Notes under the pieces: generated by a model
What the model was told of the DNA's origin: nothing
The model's input: only the letters and a program-made list of their open reading frames with translations
The model's database searches: none
Made by a program: the position numbers and the translations under genes
Shown here: piece by piece, positions 1 to 9,026 of the stretch
How positions within the stretch are numbered: the stretch's first letter is position 1
Layout: the number at the start of each line of letters is the position of its first letter
Origin: Vibrio sp. HA2012
GTDB taxonomy: Bacteria; Pseudomonadota; Gammaproteobacteria; Enterobacterales; Vibrionaceae
DNA: 64,000 nt
Direction: 5' to 3'
NCBI RefSeq assembly: GCF_002812955.1
Contig: NZ_PFXK01000001.1
Coordinates: 434,001 to 498,000, forward strand

Positions 1-358
1 TGTGTAATTCTAACTTGGGAAAAGAGAGATTTTTGCATCCTTCCACCAAAATAATATCCAGTTTTGTACAATCAAAACGGCTTAACAGGTACTCAAAACC
101 GGACTCTTTTTCTGGTGTTTCTGTCATCAGAACATGACGCTGCCCGGAGGCCAGCAACACTTGCTCTGCACCCGCTTTGCGCAGCCGATAACTGTCTTTT
201 CCCGGGGTATCTACATCAAAATCATGATGGGCATGTTTTAATATGGCGACCCGTATCCCCTGTTTTTTCAGTTGGGGGAGCAGGGCTTCAAGCAAAGTGG
301 TTTTTCCGGTGCCACTGTAAGCAGCAAATCCAAGAACAGGAAGATCAAATGGCATCAT
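1..358 (-). CDS. mobB: MobB, molybdopterin-guanine dinucleotide biosynthesis adapter (3' part cut by window edge)
   Basis: Reading the minus strand from an ATG at 358 gives an uninterrupted frame to the window edge, about 119 residues. It starts MMPFDLPVLGFAAYSG and carries a P-loop (GFAAYSGTGKTT) near residues 10-21, then a KHAHHDFDVDTPGKDS stretch typical of MobB. MobB is a GTP-binding partner of MobA in bis-MGD cofactor synthesis for molybdoenzymes. The start overlaps the mobA stop (ATGA-type junction), so the two are translationally coupled. The C-terminus lies outside the window. Confidence 0.9.
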   Translation of the reverse strand, partial: MMPFDLPVLGFAAYSGTGKTTLLEALLPQLKKQGIRVAILKHAHHDFDVDTPGKDSYRLRKAGAEQVLLASGQRHVLMTETPEKESGFEYLLSRFDCTKLDIILVEGCKNLSFPKLELH

Positions 359-927
359 AACTGGTCTGCTTCGTTATTACTTAACTCATCAGGAGTATTC
401 AGATTGATAAATAATGATGGTGAGTCAGAGAAATCAATGTATCTGGTGTCGCACTGTAACAGAAATAACTTCATCTTCCGATCTCCATTTTGTAGAAAAG
501 ATTCCAGTTGCGGCAGTATCCGTCTGTTCCACAGACTGAATACAGGCTGTACGATATTGCCATCATAGGCCACCAGAATATCAGCTGGCTTATGTATTTC
601 TGCGCTCATCCTGCTGACAAAGTCTTCTGAAATATATGGACTGTCACAGGGAATAAAGCCAACCCATTCCGTCTCAAGCTGGCTCAGACCAGCATGGATA
701 CCTGCCAACGGTCCGTAAAATCCGGGGATTAAGTCTCTGATAACCGGAGCATAATCTGAATAAAACCCGAAATTCCGGTTTGCATTGATAAACACAGGAA
801 ACTGCTGCTGTGTGAATGGCTTCAGGGAATGCTCTATCAGAGGACGGGTCTTGTATATCAGTAGTCCTTTGTCTTTTCCTCCCATACGAGAGGCTTGTCC
901 GCCAGCTAGTATTACCCAACTGATCAT
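355..927 (-). CDS. mobA: MobA, molybdenum cofactor guanylyltransferase
   Basis: 190 aa. The N-terminus carries the nucleotidyltransferase signature LAGGQASRMGGKDKGLL (about residues 7-23) followed by the conserved IPCDSPYIS segment (Mg/GTP site), as in MobA. It transfers GMP from GTP to Mo-molybdopterin in the cytoplasm. The length matches the family (about 190-200 aa). An AAGGA lies about 10 nt before the ATG. It forms an operon with mobB, whose start overlaps its stop, and is divergent from the two-component system at 1125. Confidence 0.93.
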   Translation of the reverse strand: MISWVILAGGQASRMGGKDKGLLIYKTRPLIEHSLKPFTQQQFPVFINANRNFGFYSDYAPVIRDLIPGFYGPLAGIHAGLSQLETEWVGFIPCDSPYISEDFVSRMSAEIHKPADILVAYDGNIVQPVFSLWNRRILPQLESFLQNGDRKMKLFLLQCDTRYIDFSDSPSLFINLNTPDELSNNEADQL

Positions 928-1124
928 ACTTATGTATCCTTAATCATCAGGTTCCTGCCTGACACTATAACGTGTCCGGGAAGATAAGATTGAATTTTCA
1001 TCGTGTAAAGTGAAAAAGATACATAAAACACCTTATTTCTACCTACGTGACATAGTTCTTATAACCGAAATAGGCTACTCTGTTTCCATTAAAGGCAAGC
1101 ATTTCATGTTGTTGAAATATTAGA

Positions 1125-2570
1125 ATGAATCATTTTTCAGGCAAACCCACCAACCGCTACCAGAGTGTTTCAATCCTTATCGTTGATGATGAACCAGGGA
1201 TGCAACAGATTTTATTTAAAGCGTTGAGTAAAACGTTCTCTAAAGTTGACTGTGCCGGAAGCATAGAGGAAGCAGAGAAGCTACGTAAACAAAGACACTA
1301 CGATCTGGTTGTTCTGGATATCAATCTGCCTGATCGATCCGGTACAGACTGGCATGAGGTATTCGAATGCCGGGAGCACATTACCGATGTGATTTTTATG
1401 ACCGGATATGCTGATCTGGATACAGCTGTCAAAGCCCTGAAGCTCGGTGCTGCCGATTTTATTCTGAAACCGTTTAATCTGGAGCAGATGCTGAAAGCCG
1501 TTCAGCAATGTCTGGATAAACGAATTGAGAGCCGGCTGAAAGTTGCACTACAACGTGATGTCAAACGACATATTGATAGTACAATTATTGGCGGTTCAGA
1601 AAAGACCCGACAAATTGTCCGGACAATTGCGCAATTTGCCCCCTCAAAAGCATCAGTTCTGATTCAGGGAGAATCCGGGACAGGTAAAGAACTTATCGCC
1701 AGAGGCTTACATGACGCTAGTGGCAGAAGTGGCCCGTTCGTTCCCGTTAACTGTGGCTCAATGTCTGAATCTTTACTGGAAAGTGAGTTATTCGGTGAAT
1801 TCGATTCCGTTACCAACAATATCGAAGCAGAAGCAAGGGAAGGATTGTTTCAGATTGCTGACGGAGGAACCCTATTTCTGGATGAAATCAGTGAAATGCC
1901 ACTGAGTGTTCAGTCTGCGCTGCTCCGGGTTCTGGAAGAGCGGAAGATTCGTCCCGTAGGTTCAAACAGGTTGGTCAATGTGGATATCCGTGTCGTTGCG
2001 GCAACGAACAAAAATATCAAGCAAGTAATACAGGAAGGGCGATTCAGGGAAGATCTGTTTTATCGCTTGAATGTATTAGCCATACAGGTTCCTCCGTTGA
2101 GAGAAAGAAAAACCGATTTAATCGACCTTGTTCCGTACTTTAATAAAAAACTGGCCGATGAGCTGAGTATGCCATTACTGGAGTGGAGTGAAGAAGATAT
2201 CCTGACCATGCATCAGTATGAGTGGCCGGGAAATGTCAGAGAGCTCAAGAACTTATTGGAAAGGTGTATCCTTATCGGTAAACCGGTAGCAAAGTACTGG
2301 AGAGAGCTGAACTTCGAAAGTTCCCGCTCAGACAGCCGGATATCTGTGACATTGTCACATGGTGCGGTCTCTACAGCGATCTCAGACTTCAATAATAATC
2401 ATATGGGATATCCAACCGACTGGACGCTGAAAGAAGTAGAAAAAGCCCATATAAAACAGGTTGTAAAATTCTGCGACGGGAATAAAGCAGCAGCGGCGAA
2501 AGAATTAGGAGTATCCAGAAAAACGCTGGACAGAAAATACAAAGAGTGGGAATGTCAGGATCGTAACTAA
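1125..2570 (+). CDS. NtrC-family response regulator with degenerate GAFTGA loop
   Basis: 481 aa. A receiver domain (residues about 15-130) has the acidic pair in IVDDEP, phospho-acceptor D65 in VVLDINLPD, MTGYA and ILKPF. An AAA+ domain follows with Walker A GESGTGKE (182-189), Walker B GGTLFLDEI and the arginine-finger region FREDLFYRLN. A C-terminal Fis-type helix-turn-helix ends the protein (NKAAAAKELGVSRKTLDRK). The sigma-54 contact loop, normally GAFTGA after ELFG, is replaced here by FDSVTNN with one extra residue. ATP binding therefore looks intact, but sigma-54 activation is doubtful. Its stop overlaps the start of the kinase gene (TAATG), so the two form a pair. Target genes are unknown; amt downstream is a candidate only by position. 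Confidence 0.88.
   Translation: MNHFSGKPTNRYQSVSILIVDDEPGMQQILFKALSKTFSKVDCAGSIEEAEKLRKQRHYDLVVLDINLPDRSGTDWHEVFECREHITDVIFMTGYADLDTAVKALKLGAADFILKPFNLEQMLKAVQQCLDKRIESRLKVALQRDVKRHIDSTIIGGSEKTRQIVRTIAQFAPSKASVLIQGESGTGKELIARGLHDASGRSGPFVPVNCGSMSESLLESELFGEFDSVTNNIEAEAREGLFQIADGGTLFLDEISEMPLSVQSALLRVLEERKIRPVGSNRLVNVDIRVVAATNKNIKQVIQEGRFREDLFYRLNVLAIQVPPLRERKTDLIDLVPYFNKKLADELSMPLLEWSEEDILTMHQYEWPGNVRELKNLLERCILIGKPVAKYWRELNFESSRSDSRISVTLSHGAVSTAISDFNNNHMGYPTDWTLKEVEKAHIKQVVKFCDGNKAAAAKELGVSRKTLDRKYKEWECQDRN
2346..2358. other. matS site (MatP binding)
   Basis: GTGACATTGTCAC is a perfect match to the matS consensus GTGAC-R-N-Y-GTCAC. It lies inside the response regulator gene. matS sites mark the Ter macrodomain and are bound by MatP, encoded here at 19966-20415. 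Confidence 0.85.
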
Positions 2571-4597
2571 TGGGTGAATACTGTACTTCCGGCGGGATCC
2601 GGAGAATTGTCTGTAAAATACAGACTAAGGTTCGCTATCGTCTCCTGTTTCTTACTTCAATGCCGGTTTTCATCACTATGCTGGCTCTGGTGATGATCAC
2701 CATATACTGGGCAACGCATTATACCTGGCAAGATACTCTGAATGACGTTGCTGAACGTTTGAAAACAGCAGAGAACCAGTTTCAGAATCGGCAGAATATG
2801 CAGGTGGAAAACCTGTATATGATTGGTGAATCGTATCTATTTCGTCAGGAACTGCTGCATTCTTCCGGAGAAAAAGAACTTAACATCTGGTTACAAGACC
2901 ATGAGTTCCCTTCACTGCAAAAACATCAGCACATCTTTGATTGTCTGCGCTGGCAATCAGTCAACCGTACTGAAGCCGCATTTTTAACCCATCCTACGGC
3001 ACGTGTATTCTATCAGGTACTGGAAAGCTCAGAACTTCAGGATTGGTGTGAATCAGCCGTCAGTCAGGCAATTGTCCCTATTCATCAGTCAGGTTCTCAG
3101 GAAACCAGGGCATTAGTTAGCCGGGCGTTATATCCGGTTTATGCAGAAGACGGAACCTTACAGGGGTATCTCGACAGCATCCTTTTACTGAATAATAACC
3201 AGCAGATTGTCGATGATATCAGAGATCAGGTTTATCCGGAGATCGGCTCTTATTCAACAAAAACAGGCGCTGTGACAATTTTCCTTAATGATTTACGAAT
3301 AAGTACCAATATTCTGATTGATGACTATAATCCAGAAAGCCGAGCAGTCGGCACCCGGGTGTCACCGATAGTCAGACAAACCGTACTAGAGGATGGTGAT
3401 TTCTATCTTGACCGGGCATACGTACATAACACCTGGTACGCTTCCGGATATAAACCACTACGGGATCTGAATGACTCTATTATTGGAATGCTGTATGTAG
3501 GGCATCAAATCTGGCCTTTACTTGAAGCATATCTTATCAATCTGGGTGAAATTGCCCTGATGATCATATCCGTATTACTGCTCAGTGCTTATATCGTGCA
3601 TTTCGGAACTCGGGATCTATTTCATCCGATAGAGAAAATTTCCTCTGTCGTACAGGCAATCCAGCAGGGCCAGGATAAAAGGATCGGCGATCTGGCACTT
3701 GTTCCCGAACATGAACTGGCTAATTTGGCAAAACAATTCGACCAAATGTTAGATCTGCTTGCCTTTCGTAACCAGCAGATAAAACAGGCGACAGCTGAAT
3801 TAGAGACTAAAGTCTCGGAACGGACAGCCAGCTTACACGATAAAACAATCCAACTGGAACACCACATAAAGCTACTGAATCAAACCAGAGACAAGCTGAT
3901 CGTCAGTGAAAAACTTGCTGCTCTCGGTCAATTGACCGCCGGCATCGCGCATGAAATAAACAATCCTGTCGCAGTTATTCTCGGTAATGTTGAGTTAATT
4001 CAGATGGAGTTAGGGGATAGAACTCAAGATATTGAGGAAGAACTTGTCGTCATTTTTGAGCAAATTAAGCGGATCAGGAACATTACTCAGAGCCTATTAC
4101 AATACAGCAGGAGTGGAGCAGACAAAGAATTATTTATCCGGCAGGATATTAACAGCATTGTGGTGGAGAGTATTACACTGGTAAAAACCGGCTCCAAGCG
4201 AAAGGATGTTACTTTCTACACAGAATATACCGCGACCGAGTTTATCGAATGCAGCCGTAACCAGTTGCTGCAGGTATTAATAAACTTATTGGTTAATGCC
4301 GTACAATCCATGGCTGAAAGAGGAACCATTACTGTCCGGACAGAAAACTGGTATGAAAATTCAGAACTGAAAGGAAGCATTATTCACATTCAGGATGAAG
4401 GATGTGGAATCAAAGAGGAGGATCTTTCAAAATTATTTGATCCTTTTTATACAACTAAGCCAGAGGGAACAGGACTCGGTCTGTCGGTTTCACAAGGTTT
4501 GCTGCATCGTATCGGCGGAGAGATGCGGGTCAGTTCCGCAAGTGAAAAAGGAACCTGTTTCAGCCTGCACCTACACACAAATGCTCAATTCAGTTAG
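2570..4597 (+). CDS. Membrane sensor histidine kinase with periplasmic Cache-type domain
   Basis: 675 aa. A first membrane helix lies near residues 25-48. A large periplasmic region (about 50-325) ends in the Cache-like IIGMLYVGHQ motif, and a second helix follows near 325-348. Next come a HAMP-like linker (FHPIEKISSVVQAI), a coiled coil, a HisKA dimerisation helix with H461 in GIAHEINNP, and a HATPase domain with the N box (NQLLQVLINLLVNAVQ), DEGCGI and GTGLGLS. There is no receiver domain. It is the evident partner of the upstream NtrC-like regulator (TAATG overlap). The ligand cannot be read from the sequence; Cache domains of this type commonly bind small carboxylates or amines. Confidence 0.9.
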   Translation: MGEYCTSGGIRRIVCKIQTKVRYRLLFLTSMPVFITMLALVMITIYWATHYTWQDTLNDVAERLKTAENQFQNRQNMQVENLYMIGESYLFRQELLHSSGEKELNIWLQDHEFPSLQKHQHIFDCLRWQSVNRTEAAFLTHPTARVFYQVLESSELQDWCESAVSQAIVPIHQSGSQETRALVSRALYPVYAEDGTLQGYLDSILLLNNNQQIVDDIRDQVYPEIGSYSTKTGAVTIFLNDLRISTNILIDDYNPESRAVGTRVSPIVRQTVLEDGDFYLDRAYVHNTWYASGYKPLRDLNDSIIGMLYVGHQIWPLLEAYLINLGEIALMIISVLLLSAYIVHFGTRDLFHPIEKISSVVQAIQQGQDKRIGDLALVPEHELANLAKQFDQMLDLLAFRNQQIKQATAELETKVSERTASLHDKTIQLEHHIKLLNQTRDKLIVSEKLAALGQLTAGIAHEINNPVAVILGNVELIQMELGDRTQDIEEELVVIFEQIKRIRNITQSLLQYSRSGADKELFIRQDINSIVVESITLVKTGSKRKDVTFYTEYTATEFIECSRNQLLQVLINLLVNAVQSMAERGTITVRTENWYENSELKGSIIHIQDEGCGIKEEDLSKLFDPFYTTKPEGTGLGLSVSQGLLHRIGGEMRVSSASEKGTCFSLHLHTNAQFS

Positions 4598-4600
4598 TTT

Positions 4601-4660
4601 TGGTGCACTTCTCGTGTTTCACTCTGGTGCAATAAATCCTCATTTTGGTGCATCACCAAA
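4601..4660. promoter_or_regulatory. Cluster of NtrC-type half-sites upstream of amt
   Basis: The heptamer TGGTGCA, the half-site of the NtrC operator, occurs in the same orientation at 4601-4607, 4625-4631 and 4646-4652 (spacings 24 and 21 bp, about two helical turns), and again at 4837-4843. The third copy is part of a perfect inverted repeat TTTGGTG-CAT-CACCAAA (4644-4660). The cluster sits about 110-170 bp upstream of the sigma-54 promoter, a usual enhancer distance. Binding by NtrC is inferred. Confidence 0.6.
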
Positions 4661-4771
4661 GCGTAACAGACAATAACTGTTCTGGAAATTACACTGAAAG
4701 TGAAACATAAAGAAGATACAAAACAATATCTTATATCAATATCTTGGTTTTTTCTCTTTGATTTTATTTTA

Positions 4772-4787
4772 TGGAACGCTATTTGCT
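4772..4787 (+). promoter_or_regulatory. Sigma-54 promoter of amt
   Basis: TGGAAC-GCTAT-TTGCT matches the -24/-12 consensus TGGCAC-N5-TTGCA/T at all but one or two positions. The invariant GG (4773-4774) and GC (4785-4786) are separated by exactly 10 bp. Transcription would start near 4799, leaving a leader of about 110 nt before amt. The rest of the 4598-4908 gap is AT-rich and holds no gene. Confidence 0.8.
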
Positions 4788-4908
4788 ATCTGGAGGAAAA
4801 ATAAATAAGTAACCATTTTGGTTCAACTATGAATCGTGGTGCACAAAAAATGAGCGCGCCCCTAAAGATGGTTCAGACATACTCAAAAATAGCGGAGTAG
4901 TATCGAGA

Positions 4909-6129
4909 ATGAGCAATAGTATCAGTCAAGTCCATAGTGCCGTGCAGACGCTGACACAAAGTTCTGACACCCTGTTTCTTCTACTGGGAGCTATCATGGT
5001 TTTCCTTATGCATGCCGGTTTTGCTTTCCTTGAAGTAGGTACGGTGCGAAAGAAGAATCAAGTGAATGCCTTGGTAAAAATCCTTGCCGATTTTGGTGTT
5101 TCTGCAGTTGCCTACTTTTTTATTGGTTACTGGGTCGCTTACGATGCCAACTTTTTTTCAAGTGCAGAAACGCTGTCAGCAGGTAATGGCTATGAACTGG
5201 TTAAATTCTTCTTTCTGTTGACGTTTGCAGCAGCTATCCCAGCCATTGTCTCCGGTGGTATTGCAGAAAGAGCCCGATTTTATCCAATTCTCCTGGCAAC
5301 AATGTTTACCGTCGGTTTCGTATATCCTTTTTTCGAAGGGATCATATGGAATGGAAACTTTGGTATTCAGGCGTGGTTTACCGCGACATTTGGTGCCGGG
5401 TTCCATGATTTTGCCGGATCAGTCGTCGTACATGCCGTTGGTGGGTGGATTGCTCTGATTGCCGTTACATTTCTTGGTATGCGCAAAGGGCGTATCCGTG
5501 CAGGAAAACATACTAACTTTGCTCCGTCAAACATCCCGTTTCTGGCTCTCGGTGCCTGGATTTTATGCGTAGGGTGGTTTGGCTTTAACGTAATGTCTGC
5601 CCAGACACTGAATGGTATTAGTGGACTAGTTGCCATGAATTCTCTGATGGCAATGGTCGGTGGTATACTTGCCTCTCTGATTGCCGGTAAAAATGACCCG
5701 GGCTTTATCCATAATGGCCCGCTGGCCGGGCTGGTGGCTGTTTGTGCAGGCTCTGACCTTATGCATCCTCTTGGTGCTTTGGTAACCGGTGCAATTGCTG
5801 GAGCCGGTTTTGTATGGCTGTTCACATTGCTGCAAAATAAAACCAAAATTGATGATGTTCTGGGTGTTTGGCCTCTGCATGGTGTATGTGGAGCGTGGGG
5901 GGGGATTGCCGCCGGTATTTTTGGTCAAACCACTTTCGGAGGTCTGGGCGGGATAAGTTTTACCGTTCAGCTGCTTGGCACTGTGCTGGGTATTGTCATT
6001 GCACTATCCGGGGCTGCTATCGTGTATGGAACACTGAATAAAGTAACCGGGCTAAGATTGTCAGAAGAGGATGAGTTTAATGGTGCAGATCTGGCAATCC
6101 ACAAAATCAGCTCGGTTAACGAAGAGTAG
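4909..6129 (+). CDS. amt: Amt-family ammonium transporter
   Basis: 406 aa of strongly hydrophobic sequence with about 11 membrane helices. Family motifs include FAFLEVGTVRKKN early on, the DFAGSVVVHAVGG block around residues 165-178 with the first pore histidine, FGFNVMSA, and DDVLGVWPLHGVCGAWGG with the second pore histidine. It conducts ammonium or ammonia across the inner membrane. GGAG lies 11 nt before the ATG. No glnK lies beside it. It is preceded by a sigma-54 promoter and NtrC-type sites, pointing to induction on nitrogen limitation. A strong terminator follows. Confidence 0.93.
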   Translation: MSNSISQVHSAVQTLTQSSDTLFLLLGAIMVFLMHAGFAFLEVGTVRKKNQVNALVKILADFGVSAVAYFFIGYWVAYDANFFSSAETLSAGNGYELVKFFFLLTFAAAIPAIVSGGIAERARFYPILLATMFTVGFVYPFFEGIIWNGNFGIQAWFTATFGAGFHDFAGSVVVHAVGGWIALIAVTFLGMRKGRIRAGKHTNFAPSNIPFLALGAWILCVGWFGFNVMSAQTLNGISGLVAMNSLMAMVGGILASLIAGKNDPGFIHNGPLAGLVAVCAGSDLMHPLGALVTGAIAGAGFVWLFTLLQNKTKIDDVLGVWPLHGVCGAWGGIAAGIFGQTTFGGLGGISFTVQLLGTVLGIVIALSGAAIVYGTLNKVTGLRLSEEDEFNGADLAIHKISSVNEE

Positions 6130-6166
6130 TTTTTCTGATGAAAAATAGTTTTACGCTCTGATTCAG

Positions 6167-6204
6167 AGAAGAAGGCAGACATATTTGTCTGCCTTCTTCT
6201 TTTT
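6167..6204. terminator. Bidirectional terminator between amt and cobB
   Basis: A 15-bp perfect stem (6167-6181 with 6186-6200) around a TATT loop is followed by TTTT on the plus strand. It is preceded by A-rich sequence that serves the minus strand. It separates the convergent genes amt and cobB. Confidence 0.85.
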
Positions 6205-6219
6205 AAAAATAAGGACAAG

Positions 6220-6930
6220 TTATTCTAATAATTCACTGACTAATTTAGGCACTTCGATACTTGCTTTACCATAGCGTTTTTCTGCAAATTCACTTTCTAC
6301 AGCACTGGGCTCAAGATTAATTTCAATCGTATGTGCTCCATAAAACTTTGCATTATGCACAAGGCCTGCCGCCGGATAAACAACCCCGGATGTACCAATA
6401 GAAATAAAGAGATCAGCCTGTTCTATCACAGCATAAATGTCATCCATTCTCAGGGGCATTTCTCCAAACCAGACGATGTGTGGCCGCATTTGTGCAGGTA
6501 CCTGACAGCATGTACACAAATCGCCGGTGCAAAGATCTACTGTCTGTTCCACAACCTGACCAGATCTGCAACAGCGAGCTTTCAGCAACTCACCATGCAT
6601 ATGAATAACCTGTTTGCTTCCGCCGAGTTCGTGCAGGTTATCAATGTTCTGGGTAATGACGGTAACGTTTCCTTCAAAATTTTGTTCCAGCTTCCCTAGA
6701 GCTATATGCGCAGCATTCGGCTTTATAGATTCGTCCTGAAGTGCTCTTCTGCGTTGATTATAAAAGTCCTGAACCAGATCCGGATTGGAGGAAAATCCTT
6801 CAGGTGTAGCAACATCTTCAATACGGTGATTTTCCCACAAACCATCATGCGCACGAAAAGTCTGGATTCCTGATTCTGCCGAAATTCCGGCACCGGTTAA
6901 AATAACAATATTTCTGTATGGAAAATGCAT
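6220..6930 (-). CDS. cobB: CobB, NAD-dependent protein deacylase (sirtuin)
   Basis: 236 aa. The NAD-binding start [12 protein letters not shown] (residues 11-22), TQNIDNLH and the catalytic histidine H112 (IHMHGEL) define a Sir2 protein. The zinc cysteines lie in C120-C121 and the CTGDLCTCC segment. Y57 and R60 (FYNQRR) match the pair that allows desuccinylation in E. coli CobB. It deacylates lysines, acetyl-CoA synthetase being the classic target. The N-terminus lacks the extension of the long E. coli isoform. It is convergent with amt. Confidence 0.93.
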   Translation of the reverse strand: MHFPYRNIVILTGAGISAESGIQTFRAHDGLWENHRIEDVATPEGFSSNPDLVQDFYNQRRRALQDESIKPNAAHIALGKLEQNFEGNVTVITQNIDNLHELGGSKQVIHMHGELLKARCCRSGQVVEQTVDLCTGDLCTCCQVPAQMRPHIVWFGEMPLRMDDIYAVIEQADLFISIGTSGVVYPAAGLVHNAKFYGAHTIEINLEPSAVESEFAEKRYGKASIEVPKLVSELLE

Positions 6931-7024
6931 TTTGTTCTTCCTCTATGAGAGGGTATATACCTCACATCTGACACTGTAACTCAAAGGTGCTTGTTCAGTA
7001 AAAACAGATTAATAATATCAAGGT

Positions 7025-7058
7025 AAAAAAAAGATGACACTCCCGACAGAGGCCATCT
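7025..7058 (-). terminator. Terminator of the potABCD operon
   Basis: Read on the minus strand, AGATGGCCTC and GAGTGTCATCT form an imperfect stem followed by a run of eight T (complement of 7025-7032). It lies about 30 bp after the potD stop. Confidence 0.6.
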
Positions 7059-7085
7059 CCTTTTAGTTCTGTGATTAATGCTTCG

Positions 7086-8129
7086 TTAGTGACTGACTTT
7101 CAGTTTCTGGAAGTATTCTTCATAAAGGGTAGCGGCTTCACCCACCTCATCTTGCCAGAAGCCGGAATCCATCACGTCCTGTGGCGGAAAAACCGAAGGA
7201 TCGTCAGCAAATTCTTTTGGCAGCAGCGGATAAGCTGACTTTACCGGTGTCGGATAACCAATCTCAACGGCAATTTTAGCTGCATTTTCTGGACGTAGCA
7301 GGAAATCAATCATCTTATGTGCGGCATCGGTATTAACCGCTCCAGATGGAATTGCCAGGCTGTCCATCCAGAAAATAGTTCCTTTTTCAGGCCAGATAAT
7401 CTCGATATTGGCACCTTCAGTACGAGCCATATAGGCAGAACCATTCCAAAGCATGCCAAGAGAAGTTTCACCTGCCAGATATGGATTGGCCGGAAAATCT
7501 GAATTGAAGACGAGTACATTCGGCATCAGCTTCTTCAGTTCTTCATAAGCCGCTTTGATTTCATCCGGATCCGTCGTATTGGTTGAATAGCCAAGACGAA
7601 CCAGAGCAATGTGGAAAAATTCCCGGGCATCGTCCATCATCATCAGTTGACCTTCCCACTTCGTATCCCAGAAGTCGTTCCAGCTTTTCACTGAACCTGA
7701 ATCCAGCATATCAGAATTAATCCCAATACCGGTTGCACCCCATATATAAGGAATAGAGTAACGGTTATCCGGATCAAAAGATTTATTCAGATAGTTGGGG
7801 TCTAAATCTTTAAAATGATTCAGTTTTGTTTTTTCGATCTCCTGCAGCATACCTTCTTTGCGCATTTTGGATACAAAATAAGTAGAAGGGACCACAAGAT
7901 CATAACCTTCACCCTGTGTTTTCAGCTTGGCATACATGGTTTCGTTCGACTCGTAAGTCGAGTAGATAACCTTGATACCTGTCTCACTGGTGAATTCTTC
8001 CAGAATTGAATTTGGAATATATTCTGACCAATTGTAGAAATAAAGTTCTTCATCTGCCGCAAGAGCAGATGTTGAGAGGGCAGTAGTGCATAAGGCACAA
8101 GAGAGAACCTTAGTCCATTTTTTCATCAT
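7086..8129 (-). CDS. potD: PotD, periplasmic spermidine/putrescine-binding protein
   Basis: About 347 aa. A signal peptide (MMKKWTKVLSCALC ... ALAA) is followed by the mature start DEELYFYNWSEYIP, the conserved N-terminus of PotD/PotF. Later motifs include VVPSTYFVSKM, WGATGIG and GSAYMART. I placed the start at one of the two tandem ATG codons (8129 or 8126). The in-frame GTG at 8138 forms part of the GTGGAAAT ribosome-site region. Last gene of the pot operon, about 110 bp after potC. It delivers polyamines to PotBC. Confidence 0.92.
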   Translation of the reverse strand: MMKKWTKVLSCALCTTALSTSALAADEELYFYNWSEYIPNSILEEFTSETGIKVIYSTYESNETMYAKLKTQGEGYDLVVPSTYFVSKMRKEGMLQEIEKTKLNHFKDLDPNYLNKSFDPDNRYSIPYIWGATGIGINSDMLDSGSVKSWNDFWDTKWEGQLMMMDDAREFFHIALVRLGYSTNTTDPDEIKAAYEELKKLMPNVLVFNSDFPANPYLAGETSLGMLWNGSAYMARTEGANIEIIWPEKGTIFWMDSLAIPSGAVNTDAAHKMIDFLLRPENAAKIAVEIGYPTPVKSAYPLLPKEFADDPSVFPPQDVMDSGFWQDEVGEAATLYEEYFQKLKVSH

Positions 8130-8240
8130 AATTTCCACTAAGACGATTAATAACTATATCCTGTTGATAACTATATTCTTCTGAGCTCAACTGAATCCGA
8201 TATATTCTGAGGTTACTTCGGTACATTTTTCAATGCAATA

Positions 8241-9026
8241 TTATTTGGCTGCCTGTGCATGAATTTTCTCTCGAGTGAGCCACTGAGACAAAACAACAAG
8301 AACAAGGGAGATTCCCAGCATAATAGTTGCCAGAGCGTTGACTTCCGGCGATATACCGACCTTAACCATTGAGTATATTTTCAAAGGTAAAATTTCATAG
8401 GTCGGACCGGTTACAAACGAACTGATAATGACGTCATCCAGTGAAAGAGTAAAACTCAATAGCCATCCGGCAGCAACCGCCGGCTTAGCCAGGGGAAAAA
8501 TAATTCTCCGCAGAATAATCCATTCACTGGCCCCCAGATCTTTGGCAGCCTCCAGCATCTTAACATCAAATCCGTTTAATCGGCTGTATACCGTAACCAC
8601 AACAAAAGGTAGACAGAAAGTAATATGAGAGACAAACAGAGTGAAAAAACCTAACCCGGCACCTAATACCAAAAACAGCGCCAGTAATGAGATAGCCATA
8701 ACGATGTCCGGTGACATCATTACCACAAACAGTAAACCGTTTACCAGAGCTTTCCCCTTAAAACGGTAACGAAACAGGGCTACAGCTGCCAGACTGCCGA
8801 TCAGGGTTGCTGCTGTAGCAGAGAACACAGCAATATTCAGAGAGTGCCAGGCCGCCTGCATCAGACTATCATTGTTGACCAGTTCGCTATACCACTTTGC
8901 AGTAAAGCCATCCCACTTCATACCAAACTTATTCGCATTAAATGAGTTGGCTATCAGCACGATAATCGGCAGGTAGAGAAAAATATAAACAATACTGGTG
9001 AAACTAAAATTGACAACTCTTCTCAT
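8241..9026 (-). CDS. potC: PotC, polyamine ABC transporter permease
   Basis: 261 aa with about six membrane helices. It has the permease EAA loop EAAKDLGASEWIILRRIIFPLAKP (about residues 160-183), which docks to the PotA ATPase. The start overlaps the potB stop by 4 nt (ATGA). Length and sequence agree with E. coli PotC (264 aa). Confidence 0.93.
   Translation of the reverse strand: MRRVVNFSFTSIVYIFLYLPIIVLIANSFNANKFGMKWDGFTAKWYSELVNNDSLMQAAWHSLNIAVFSATAATLIGSLAAVALFRYRFKGKALVNGLLFVVMMSPDIVMAISLLALFLVLGAGLGFFTLFVSHITFCLPFVVVTVYSRLNGFDVKMLEAAKDLGASEWIILRRIIFPLAKPAVAAGWLLSFTLSLDDVIISSFVTGPTYEILPLKIYSMVKVGISPEVNALATIMLGISLVLVVLSQWLTREKIHAQAAK

Noticed and set aside
64-568. Two overlapping plus-strand frames of about 98 codons at the left edge
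   Set aside because: They run opposite mobB and mobA, which are well supported by family motifs and an overlapping junction.
5367-5846. A 159-codon open frame on the minus strand inside amt
   Set aside because: Antisense to the ammonium transporter. The Pro/Ala-rich product reflects amt codons read backwards.
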